Assembly: GCA_013115145.1 (NCBI GenBank)
Contig: JAAPAO010000035.1
Coordinates: 51,624 to 115,623 of the forward strand
Source of the DNA: Perkinsus chesapeaki
Taxonomy: Eukaryota; Perkinsozoa; Perkinsida; Perkinsidae
DNA length: 64,000 bases
Reading direction: 5' to 3'
In this document: positions 1-10,335 of the stretch, piece after piece
Layout of the letters: each line of letters begins with the position of its first letter
Numbering within the stretch: the stretch's first letter is position 1
Program-made: the position numbers and the translations under genes
Notes under the pieces: model-generated
Told to the model about the DNA's origin: nothing
What the model saw: the letters and a program-made list of their open reading frames with translations, nothing else
The model's database searches: none

Positions 1-464
1 TCGCTTCGCTATCATCCTCCGCACCGTCCACAACAGCCAGGGCCTCCACCATGGCCGAGCCTCGTCCCCTCAGCACGGCGTTCCAGGACAGTCGACGGGC
101 CTCGTTGGACCGGAGAATCTCGGGCTCCAGCGAGGAACGCTCTACTTCTTCCAGGACTTCCGCGATGGGCCACTGCGAATCCAACAATCCGGCCATTCGG
201 AAAGGACCTAGAACTGTTTGGGCCGGAAGAGGCGAACTAGCTCGACTTGCCGGAAGTGAGGCACTTCTCTCCAGTTGCCCAACATCTGACCAGTTCTGCT
301 ACAGCATCACTCTCAGCACCACAGGCACCACAGGCACCGTCGAGGGGGACTTGGCGGTCACCGAGCCATCGCCAAGCTGTCCGCAGAAGAGCCACGCAAT
401 CGGGATGATCGTCGGTATGCCCATAAGAGATGAGAAGCAAGAGAAGAGGGCAACGCATGAGCAT
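1..464 (-). CDS. Possible 5' part of a gene running off the left edge
   Basis: From about 300 down to the edge one minus-strand frame stays open and reads like protein (acidic, with EVLEEVERSSLEPEILRS and AMVEALAVVDGAEDD). Upstream, near 464, there is an ATG followed by a run of hydrophobic residues (MRCPLLLLLISYG) that could be a signal peptide, and a second ATG in another frame gives a similar hydrophobic start. I could not find a splice junction that joins either start to the open frame with confidence. The gene would begin about 80 bp downstream of the AP-3 beta stop codon, in the same direction. It could also be extra 3' sequence of that gene. Function not recognised. Confidence 0.3.
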
Positions 465-544
465 ACATTACTTGAGCAAGAACGGAAAGTTTACGGAAAT
501 CAACATTGACATGTTACAATGAGACCGATTAACAAGCACGAAAC

Positions 545-3500
545 TCATGCATCCTGCGACCCGTCACTGTCCGAGGATTCGGTATCCTCACCGGTCACCA
601 CCTGGCAAAGCGTTCCAGACACCGCTGGGGCTGAAATGCTGACCTGGCCGGGGTGACGTCCATTCACTAGATCATCCTTCTGTATCCGAAACAGCGATGC
701 CAAGTCGACAGTTGGGACAGCTGCCTTTGGAGAGTCCCACGGTTCATCAGCCTCACCAGAGCTGCCCTGAGATGGCTCTCCTTCCTCCTCTTCCACGTCG
801 GCCGCCTCCCTGGGTTCGTCCCTGATGGAGTGCTCGTATCATCCAAGAATCATTTCGTATCATTACGAATAGAAGAGGTCGAGATCGGCCAATGTCTCGA
901 CCATCGGCGGGGCCGGTTTGCTGATCCCCGTCGGAACGCGCACTCTCGATGACGTATCTTCACTGCGGAATGGCAGCCTTCCAGGAAGTAAGACTACGCT
1001 GTCGTTGAGCATCCCCGGATGATAGACTTCTCGCCACCGGTTCGAGTACACGTTCCCGAAGAGCGGACCGAGACGACGCTGCAACCGAGGGCCCCTTCAT
1101 GGCATTGAACGCCTGCCGAATGAAAACGCTCTCAGACGTCCGCCCTAGAGGCCCACCTGCTGCCGCTGTCTTTCCCCCTCAGCCGCCCGGCTCTGGTCGA
1201 ACTGCAGTATTTCTTCGCAGCTGGACAGGGGGGTTTCGAGAACAAACGACAGCGACTGTAGGGGAACCTTTACAGGGGACAATCCGTGGAGCTCAAGTCC
1301 CCGGCGGTCCGACCTTGGTCGCTTCCTGTGTGGGCTCAGACGGAGTTAGTTCCCTACCGGCGGAAGCCATCACCGTATCGCGACCGGTGAGCCACCGCGG
1401 GAGGTGAGCGTGGAGGTAGCCCCTCGCTAGTCTCTGTAGATCACACGTCACCTCCGCGTTGGCCGCCATGACCTGACCGACTCTCGGGCCAGCGTGGTTT
1501 GGGACTAGCGACACCTTCTCCCAGCCGCCGGTGCACATTCCCCCATAAGCATCTTTCATCATCTTCATGATCGTCGCTGCGGACTTCAACCGAGGGTGGC
1601 CAGGGTCTCGGAGAGCAATCCCAAGCATGTGATCCACTATAGCGGAGAGGCGAGGGAGCAGTTCTGCGGCAACACAGAAGAAGAGGATTGGTCTATTGAG
1701 GGGTCTACGTCGAGAAATAACACCAGGGAACTCCTCGGCCATCAGAGCCTCGGCAGTCAGCGGTTCTTTTTGGCGGTCTTCCTTCCGAAGACTGTTCAGC
1801 TGATGGAACGCCCACAGGCGAATGCCGAGGACCATAACCTGTGGTGAAGTGGGAGACGGCCTGCCGCTACCGGTACTAGACACACCTGCAACTGGACCAT
1901 CTCTTGCTCTCCGTCCCACCCCTTTACAAGACTGCGGAAGGTGTCGGCTACGGTATAGGCGCATGCCGACAGTCCTGAAGGTGCTCGGGCTGATCGGCTT
2001 CGACACGGTGCGCCCTACCATCCCTCTGCGCAAGCAGCCACACAACCGAGGCCCTCGCTGCTGGTGCAGTTAGAGACTCTAGCGCCCGAGACAGTCCAAC
2101 CAACACAGCTTCAACGTCTTTGGAGTTGCCACTTCGCTGCCGATGCTCTATTATCTCCCTCACCTAACCATCTGATGGTCCTCACGCACCCAGGCCACCC
2201 CTACGGCAACAACAGCCTCGTTAGCCAGTATCGGGCAGGCACTGTCCAGCATGCTGATCAGGCCGCCCATAACCCTGTCTGATGTGACCGGGTACTGTCT
2301 CGCAATGTGGGAGACCAGTGCCACCACCTTGGCAAGGAACCCTGTCAGACCTGGCCACTACACAATGTGCGACGATAATGAAGAGCGCCCCTACCAGGCC
2401 GGTTCTGCCAGCGGACGTAGACTTGGAGTTCACCAAGAACATCATGCACGTTGGATTCGTCCACAAGTTCCCGGATAACTGCGAGCTTAAGCTCGGCCAC
2501 AAGAGGGCTGTCGTACGACCTGCGCAGCTGACTGCAGCAGCAGCACTAGTGCATCGTTGCTAGCTACATAAGAAAGAACTTTCGCAGGTGCGGCCTGAAC
2601 AGTAGCGCTCCACCGTCGCCATGTCGTACAAGTTCCAGCACGGTCTTGATCAGAGTTTCGGTAGCTTCGCTGCCGCGCGCCAAAACAAGCGCGCCTGAGC
2701 AGGAGGCTCCTCTAGGCTCCAGGCAGCGATAGGCTGACTTATCAGCTGCTGGCTGACGACTTGAGCGTAGTGTTTTTGGTCAAGGTCCCAGAGAACGCAG
2801 CATGCCAGATGGACAACAAACCGAGAGTGTGATAGCAACAGATGAGATGCCAGTACCTACGGACACCATAAAGTCGAGGAGTTAAGATGGTCTTCAATGT
2901 TCCGACAGGTCGGTCGGCGATCTCGGACGGTTTTTGCAAAACATTATTATGGAGCAGAACCAAACAGGGTGAAGGAGCATATTCAAGAGGACAGGGGCCG
3001 ACTATAGATCTAGAGTTACTATATCTAAGACGAATCCTGAAATGCTGAGCTGACGGCTGATGAGCCCAAGAGCGAGGATCGCCCACCTCCAGGAAGACAC
3101 CACAGTGCTGATGGACGACCTCTTCACGGTTGTTGTTGAAGTGAAGCCGACAGTACCGATGTAACAGTTCTGAGCCGACACGCCAAGGAGCAGCTACTAT
3201 CGAGAAATCCACCAACCGATAGTGTAGTATTGGCCAAAAGGCTCCATCAAAGGCAGCAACTTCACAAGCCTCGGGTAGGCTGAATGAATCATGCTCAAGG
3301 ACTCTTTGATTCTGTCGGTTCGCAAGGCATCATCCGAGTGCACTACAGGATAAACGCACAGACCTTCCCTCATCGTCTCAGCGCTAGGCGTGGGGTACCC
3401 TCCTGCTGGTCTCGAGGTAGACCATAGAGCTGGACGCATACAACGAAATAGGACATGACAGCTGCGCCAACTACCTGGAGGGATTGGTAAGCCTACTAGG

Positions 3501-4951
3501 GGGACTCACGTGGAACCTCACCAGTTCGGAACCGTCACTTGTCATCATTTTAAGGAGCAAGCTACGGACCAGCGGAAACTGGTCAATGTCCGTGGTGAAC
3601 ACCTAAACCAGGCAGAACCGTTCGTGCTCAACAAACGGCACCACTCGGAATGCCCATTCACACGTGACATAAATTACCGGGTATTCCTGCAACTCAGCCT
3701 CTTTAGAGTCAATGCAACACGATACACAAACGTGTGTGAAGTCCGCAAAGCGAAAATTTTCAAATTTTTTCTATGTAGAATTTCCAAATTACAGAGATAT
3801 TAAAGCGACTTCATGCACCTCGCATTCCAGACTGACCTGTGGCAGGCACACAGCAGCTACAGACTTCCTCACATAAACCGAGGAATCCACCGCAGCTTGA
3901 TTGACTGCAGCCATAACCACCTGAGACAGCAGGTGGTCTGGCACAGTTCCACCCCCTGTTCCGTTTCAACTGCTCACTTGTATCATCTCCAATACTCTTA
4001 TCGCCGCCATACTCCTCAGACTTGCCGCTCGAACTAGAGCGCTTCTGGCATCTACCGAGTCCTTCTGGAAGGTGTTCACACTCAACAAGGCCAGCTCCCG
4101 TCTAGCCTCAGCATGTGAGACGATCCAGGCGTACCTACAAGATGCCATTCCAACATGGCCCCTCCCTGGCCAGTCTCCTACACAAGCCTCTTCAATTCTA
4201 AATTGCTTATCGACATATTCTTAACGACCTCGCTGAACAAGTCGATGCAGATATTGGGGTTACCTGATATACAACAGAAGTGATGCCCCTGAGTATTATA
4301 TATTTGCTACTACTACTATAAACTACCTATAGTACCAATAGTGTCAGCTATAGATGACAGATTAACAAGTGTCTGCACTCATTGCTCATCTCACTGAGCA
4401 AAAATTTGCTATCCGGCCACGCAAAAAAGTTTGGCATCTCCTTCACATAGGGAAGGGATGCCTTGGCAGTATTGCCACTATACAAGGATTTCTTCATGCT
4501 TCACCTTCTGGACCGTCATTATCTGCGCTACTTGGCAAGCGAGAACTTTGCCGAATTTCGCGAAACTTCTCCATGGAGTTGTCCGCCAAAACCCCGGCCA
4601 AAACAAGACGAATCAGAAAGACCAACAACCACCAAAGGAGAAGAGCAGCACCATAAAGGAGGCCCAATTGCTGACCTGAGGAGGCCTCCGCTGCCAGTAG
4701 CCGCCTCATAGCATCCAACTTAGCCTCTGTGGAGGGGCTATTGAGACCTCTCCTTATCTCTCCTTGACTTAGATTTATCGATCCATTGAAGTACTTTGAT
4801 TCCGAGAAGCTCGCCCCAGAAGATACGTGCTGCAACTGAAAGGACACACCCGCACCTTTCCCTGTTCCCAGCCAGCCTGCCGTACGTTGCTAATAACACT
4901 CTTAACGCCGTTAACGACGCTTGCAGCTCCCGCGGCTCCCCCGCTATACAT
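545..4951 (-). CDS. AP-3 complex subunit beta (beta adaptin trunk)
   Basis: Large subunit of the AP-3 adaptor, which sorts cargo from endosome/Golgi to lysosome-like organelles. The ATG at 4951 opens a short N-terminus. Exons I could close by phase: 4886-4951, 4676-4835 (SESKYF, then RRGLNSPSTEAKLDAMRR), 4182-4263 (IDLFSEVVKNMS, ELKRLV), 3971-4134 (SHAEARRELALLSVNTFQ, RAASLRSMAAIRVL) and 3837-3937 (VDSSVYVRKSVAAV). Further adaptin-repeat exons follow without exact borders: around 3200-3400 (IHSAYPRLVKLLP), 2430-2650 (LKLAVIRELVDESNV), 2050-2160 (APAARASVVWLLA) and 1590-1850. The final exons (863-1084 joined to 545-810) carry DLDLFYS, an acidic Ser/Glu-rich hinge and DLASLF, then a stop at 545. 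No C-terminal ear is visible. The order and spacing of motifs match AP-3 beta (AP3B) rather than AP-1/2 beta. Some middle exon borders are unresolved. Confidence 0.85.
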
Positions 4952-5065
4952 GGTAAACTCCTGCGGCGCCCTCCTCCTGTGGGTAACTTTAACACAACAA
5001 CAACAACTCCGGGGGAGAAGAGACATGCTTCCTGCTCGGCAGTTGATGCTAATTAGAGCGTGCCA

Positions 5066-6391
5066 TCAGCGAGTCGTCCACCTCAGCAGCTTAGCAGCAG
5101 CCAGTCCGACCAAAGGCGCCCCAATGGCCACACCTATCTGCCTCAGTATGGCCCTAGTGTTTCCCACAGCAGTGGCCGTCTCAACTTTAACTTCACCGCA
5201 GGCCACAGCCTTGATCTGGTCCGCCACAGCGCTGGCTGATTGAAAGCCGGCCTGGATGTCGAGAACAGTGCAATTGGCCAGCCTGCTATCGATGTTGCCC
5301 CGACCGTTGAGATGGGCGTCAGGATGCCAAGCGGCTCTCCATTGCCTAATAGCCGCCCCCACTGCGGTGCAGTTACTCGACGTGGCCAGCACTCGGGCCC
5401 ACTTACCGTCCAGAGGTGATGTCATCACAGAGTTGAGAGTTCGAGCGCTGCACGCCAAAGGGAGCTGGGCCTTCACCCACTCCCCGGCCTCCACAGCCTT
5501 CTGGGCCACCGCGTCCAGACCGGCCGATACCGGCGGTAATCTTGTATAGAGCTCTATCATACCCGCACCAAGCGCGGCAATAGCGTCGAGTATTCGGGGC
5601 GCGCAGGAAACCAGGATACGGGTGCCAGCATCACCGGCCTTCTCGCCGAGTTGTGTCACACCTGCCAGCACGGGAGGGCCGAACTTGTTACAAAGAGTAG
5701 TGACGGAGAGGACAACGTCATCAGTTAGGGACTGCAGGTTCAGTAGGGATGGCAGGATGGCAGAGTACCACCAGTACTGGGCAGAGAAGCCCACCGCCGA
5801 GCCGGCTCTCAGGACGGTCTTGCTCACTTCGCCGATCACTACCACCGCCGCATCCTTGCCAGGCGCTGCGACTCGTTGCATACCCGAGACCGCCCCGGTC
5901 CCCATCGCCACTGTGACGTCTCGACACACCGGGTAGACCTCTTTGACCAGCAGCTCTCCAGCGAAGCCGACTCCGCTCATCACAGACTGGACCACCGGGC
6001 TTGCACTGGTCCAGAGATCCCCGGCTCGAGAGCCAACCTCGGTCATCACCGGACGCAGCCTCTCGCCGGCCCCCTTTACCGCCGCTCCCACAACGACGGC
6101 GGTCTCCTTTGCCTTCACCGAGGCGCTAGAAATAATGCTGATCGCTTTGGTGGCGCACCCGCTCAGTGTGCCGTTGGCTGCAAATAGATTGGCCAAAACG
6201 CCTACATTATCAGATGACATGAGACTAGTATCAGTTACATTAAAAGAAGTGGTATCTACAATAGGAGGATGATGAGAGCCACTGCTTTGAGAATCGCTGG
6301 TCACTAGGGTTTGTTCTTTAGCTTTGGGGACTGCTCCCAGGGCTGCTGACAGACTTAACATAGCCAAGGCCAGACAGATGGAGTTGGTCAT
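5066..6391 (-). CDS. Secreted hydrophobic/Ala-Val-rich protein, unknown function
   Basis: A single uninterrupted frame of 441 residues, unusual here because most neighbours are split by introns. The first ~20 residues (MTNSICLALAMLSLSAALGA) form a clear signal peptide. A Ser/Thr-rich stretch follows, then about 300 residues of Ala/Val/Gly-rich helix-like sequence with regularly spaced small residues (KETAVVVGAAVKGAGERL, EVSKTVLRAGSAVGF), several N-x-T/S sites and a few Cys. The C-terminus ends in a short hydrophobic helix and basic residues (LVGLAAAKLLRWTTR). It resembles amphipathic surface or lipid-associated proteins in composition, but I recognise no family. The stop lies 114 bp upstream of the AP-3 beta start, same strand. 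Coding status is well supported by length and the signal peptide. Confidence 0.7.
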   Translation of the reverse strand: MTNSICLALAMLSLSAALGAVPKAKEQTLVTSDSQSSGSHHPPIVDTTSFNVTDTSLMSSDNVGVLANLFAANGTLSGCATKAISIISSASVKAKETAVVVGAAVKGAGERLRPVMTEVGSRAGDLWTSASPVVQSVMSGVGFAGELLVKEVYPVCRDVTVAMGTGAVSGMQRVAAPGKDAAVVVIGEVSKTVLRAGSAVGFSAQYWWYSAILPSLLNLQSLTDDVVLSVTTLCNKFGPPVLAGVTQLGEKAGDAGTRILVSCAPRILDAIAALGAGMIELYTRLPPVSAGLDAVAQKAVEAGEWVKAQLPLACSARTLNSVMTSPLDGKWARVLATSSNCTAVGAAIRQWRAAWHPDAHLNGRGNIDSRLANCTVLDIQAGFQSASAVADQIKAVACGEVKVETATAVGNTRAILRQIGVAIGAPLVGLAAAKLLRWTTR

Positions 6392-6750
6392 TAGAGAGAT
6401 AATACAAGGCCTTTTGGCGGCAAGGATTTCTTACTAAACCCGATTTGTTTGGTTTTTATCAAGATGTAAAGGGATCATGGGATAGTGCATGTATACCCTC
6501 CATGAAGTGGAAGATACTCCAGAGCGAGACTCTTAATTACGGATTGCCTTAATATGCAGATAGGTAAGCCCACCAAGCCCACCGGACTTCTACCACGCAC
6601 ACTTGGTGGTGTTATAGATGGTCTCATTTTCCCCAGCAGCCCTACTAGTGTTTATCAACCGTTCCCTAAATATGACCACCTTATAACACACTCAACTCGA
6701 CTGCCCAATTTGCGAGGAAACTCTTTACGTTTTGCAGCCAGGGAATAAAG
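6392..6750. other. Intergenic between the secreted protein and NOC4
   Basis: About 360 bp holding the 5' flank of the 5066-6391 gene and the 3' flank of NOC4. I see no supported coding or RNA feature. A short plus-strand frame here has no protein-like signal. Confidence 0.5.
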
Positions 6751-9700
6751 CTACGTGAACTGTGCAAACACCTCATCAGCTGCCTGGTAAATCGGCTGGA
6801 CCTCCTCCCTTATGAAACCAATGCTGGCTGGCGGCGCGATACCTGATGACCACATGCCGCTGGGAAAGCCCCACCATCCCCTTACGGCCTCGCTTGCATT
6901 GGTAGTTCACTTCCCTATCAAACAGCTCCCTATCAGTGACCACCAGCATGTCATCCGGAGACACCCTCTTAGCCGTCTCGGCAAACATATTCGTACGGAA
7001 CCTACCCATGCCGCCGCTCCTCACGCAACTTGCCCATAGAACTTACAGTTGAGCCAGCCGATAAACCGATGGAGAGTGGTGCCTCAGTAAGCACTCTAGC
7101 TCCCATAGAGAAGTCAACGGGATCACCTAATAACAACCCTTCCAGCCCCACAATGAACAACCCAAACTACTACCTTAACAGCCTCATCCAGGCTCATCTC
7201 GGCCTTCCAAGGATCTTCCTCCAGCCTGGCATCTACCACAGCCATCAGCATGCATCCAGTGTGGCGGCGCCGCTCCAATCTACCTGATCCCTCCACTCCT
7301 TTCCGACTAGCTTCCCCTTGGTCATGCACTAGCCCTCGACATGATGCAGGGCTCCGCTGCATAATAGTATAGGCTGCTGTTATCAGCCACATTACCACAC
7401 TGTGGGACCGTACCTATACCAACAACAAATAAGACGGAGTTCTCCACCAAAGCACCACTTTCATCGAGCATATGCTTCTCTCTTATCGACCTCTATAAAT
7501 GACTTATGCAATTAAATAAATTATCCCTTTTCCCTATCTACTAGATTCTTGTTAGGGAAGTCAATTAATTCCCTGTTATAAATCCAGCGGTTATCCCCTC
7601 CCCTGTATTTACACACCTCTATTTCCCATACGACTCACTAAACTATCATATTCAAGCTTGCGCAGAGACCGCCGGACCGTAGCTTTCGCGCCAGTAGATT
7701 CGGTATACAACCCTTCCTAGAGCACGCTTCAAGCTACCGCTTTCGAAAGATACTCTTGCCGCGATCACTAAGAGCCGCTTTTGCCTGTCATATACCCTAT
7801 ACCGCCGTAGTGCTCTTCCGCCTTTGAACAGGATACCTCTACTGCAATTTGACAAGTCTAGTTATCGGAGCTAGTAATATGCATGAATTCCAACGGCGCT
7901 CCAGGCCAACCCCTCTAGGTTGCCACTGCGAAAGGTAGATATCACCAAGGATGGGGTAGCAAAGTCAAACTTCACCCTCTAATGACATACTTATCCGCCT
8001 CATACAAATCTTATATACATCTATCTAAATATATATCCGCCAATTTCTAAACGTTGTGCAGTAACCAAATACTCTCTACCGGTTACATCACAGCTGTCCA
8101 ACATAAAAATTTCCCGGTTGAAATTCCCTTTTTCCCAACTTGAGAAAAATGATTCTGAGAAGCGAACGGTCCAATGGGTCTATCGGTACTTATGGATAGG
8201 GTCCGTGCCACCCAAGGCAGCTACTATATCCTTGCCTCCCTTACTACCAACATAGCACATCGGAGAAGTTTCTTGGCGAATGCAGCAACAGACGCCCCAG
8301 GCAGCATCGGCGACTTCAAGGCCAGCAATAACAGACGAAGGAAGCGGTGACGATATGGTAGAGTGAGTGTAGTGGGAGTGAGGAGGGCATACAGACGAGA
8401 GTAGAACGCAGATAGGCTGTTGTCTATATACCTGAATAAACCCCTGCAAAAAGGAAAGCCCAATGGAAAGCAGCCACTCTAGAGGGTTACGCGTTAAGCG
8501 CTGCATCGGTTCATTATATAAAGAACGTTCCGAAAATAAATCTATAGAGGGGCTATCAGTAATGCCGTAGTGATAATCAATGTATCCCTTAAATAGGCCA
8601 CCATTCTGATTCGGTATTGCGGAGAAGCTCACTGGCCTTACCAGAAGCCGGTGCGTTACGCTTTGTACCTTATATACTTGGCCGGAGTCGCAGCAAGGCA
8701 CTTCGTAATAAATAGGCTACAATACAAAAGCCCATGTCATATTGCTGGACAACCACTGACGACCAATATTCTGACGCGGGGCGCAAATTTGACTAGAAGT
8801 CTATCCGATAAGTTCATCGATAAGACGGCGAATATATAGATGTAGAATTTCGAGCCTCCCCTTACTACGATGGATCTCCAATGTTAGCCTGGGTAAGCAA
8901 ATAGAACAGGCCGCTGAGAGCCAGCACACTGTTCGTAGTGTCCTCTGCTGTATCGCTGCCATCGAACGCCTACACTAGCCACTACGAGCAATACGGGGAC
9001 ATGAAATAGTACTTTGAGATAGAAGTCGCCAAGGTACTGCGGTGAAGGCAGGTAAGGGAGGACGTTACTGGGCAAATGGCGAAGGACCAGACGAAGAAGG
9101 TCCGTAGATAGATCCAAACGGAGGAAGGTTAACCTGGTCACCCATACCACTCCTTCCTCAACAAACCCTTATACTACCATGCATCCTGGAAGGCCCGTCT
9201 CAGGCTGGGCAGCCCCTTGCATGTGGCCTTACCGCTGGTGTCCAGTGGCTCTGTTTGGCAGATTGCTATTGTTGGTGGAGCGTAGGCCTCCAGTAGAGTG
9301 TAAAGCCTCTCGAGGATCTCCTCAGTATCGACTCCAGAGCCCTTTATAGCTGTTATAACGGGGCGAGTGTTGCTGGTATCCACACCATCCAGGGCGGAGC
9401 TGACCAGTTTGAGATAGGACAACACTTGAAGGTAGACGTCCCAATGGGCATTGGCCAGCTCTCCGACCAAGACTGCAGCGGCATAGTCGGGATCATAGAC
9501 ATTGATGATAACCGATAGGACCGTCGCTTGGACCAACTCCAACGGAAAGGCGCCAGCGATGTCGCATTCGGACTTAATGGCCTCAACCATCAGCCTGGTG
9601 CCGAGAGTGATGGCTTGCTCCGAGTGGGACTGTAGTAGCTGCTCTAGCATCGACTGTAGAGCCTTCCAGTACAGGTCCAAGGCGGTGTCCTTAGCGTGTT

Positions 9701-9927
9701 TGGTATAGACTAGACCTCCGGCCTTAACCTTATATACACAGCATGCTCTCAAAGCAGCTTTAAGGCGAACAGCCACTACGGGCAAAGGGACGTCACCCTC
9801 GATGGCTAGCAATCTGACCAGATTCGAATCTTTCCATTTTGACCTCTAAAGAACCTTACCGTCTGGCCGCTTTGAGATCACCACTGGCAGCTATCTTATC
9901 GATTTGGACCTTCGTCAATTCCTTCAT
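6751..9927 (-). CDS. NOC4: NOC4/UTP19, CBF-family ribosome biogenesis factor
   Basis: NOC4 works with NOP14 in the nucleolus in maturation and export of the small ribosomal subunit. Ten exons keep phase throughout: 9860-9927, 9178-9843, 9013-9133, 8869-8942, 8248-8431, 7284-7413, 7174-7232, 7047-7126, 6843-7001, 6751-6808, giving 532 residues, close to the usual ~520. Diagnostic motifs: LRRAFQDAW/LTFLRL, NSVLALSGLFYLLTQ, FYSRLYALLTP, RHRFLRLLLLAL, PGASVAAFAKKLLRCA, SPASCRGLVH, EEDPWKAEMSLDEA, SLWELECLLRHHSPSV and a final REEVQPIYQAADEVF. These follow the order of human and yeast NOC4. Introns 4 and 5 are long for this locus (437 and 834 nt), and the first modelled intron is only 16 nt (9844-9859). 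Shares a 408-bp upstream region with the divergent H+-PPase. Confidence 0.92.
7414..8247 (-). other. Long intron 5 of NOC4
   Basis: 834 nt against a local norm of 40-60 nt. It is AT-rich near 7980-8060 and contains short open frames (for example around 7652-7855) with no recognisable protein. Nucleolar-protein genes sometimes host snoRNAs in introns, but I found no convincing C/D or H/ACA box pair by eye. It may hold an old insertion. Confidence 0.4.
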
Positions 9928-10335
9928 CTTACCAATGCAATCCTATCATGACGGAAATTCGTGGCGCGCGCCACTTCTCATTTCGTGGCGCGCGCCCTAG
10001 AGCGCGATTTGGCGTCGATTTTGCTGTTCCTGCTGCTCATGTGCGACCTGTTCTTATTTCAGCCATTTTTGGAATGCATGATAATCTACTTCGCGGGATA
10101 GTGGACATGTCAAAGATACTCTTGATCTCACTCGTAAAGATTCACCAGAGGTTGATTCATGGTACAAGCTTGCTTTAGGCGATCAGCGTCGCAGAGGCAA
10201 CTAAAGCGAGGGTGGCAGTGGACCCGGCTACTAGGGGGCCCACTATAGGGGATGTAGATAATATTGTGGCGCGTGATTTTAATCCGCCCGTGGTAGGTAA
10301 TTCCCGGGCTAAATGTAGAGCCCGGTTCCTATCTC
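9928..10335. promoter_or_regulatory. Divergent promoter region of NOC4 and H+-PPase with CG palindromes
   Basis: 408 bp between the two divergent start codons. It contains a perfect 14-bp palindrome GTGGCGCGCGCCAC at 9961-9974 and a second copy of its core, GTGGCGCGCGCC, at 9985-9996. Both are preceded by TTCG, so the motif is repeated directly at a 24-bp interval. A weaker GTGGCGCG half-site lies near 10266. The position and symmetry suggest a binding site for a dimeric regulator; this is inference. Confidence 0.45.

Noticed and set aside
51-509. 152-codon plus-strand frame at the left edge
   Set aside because: Composition is not protein-like and the opposite strand has a better coding signal continuing the direction of neighbouring genes.
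4494-4847. 117-codon minus-strand frame with an apparent TM helix
   Set aside because: Only the first part (SESKYF ... DAMRRLLA) is an AP-3 beta exon; the hydrophobic part is read-through into an intron.
8180-8701. 173-codon minus-strand frame
   Set aside because: It runs through a NOC4 exon in the wrong frame and into a long intron; the NOC4 frame in the same place has strong family motifs.
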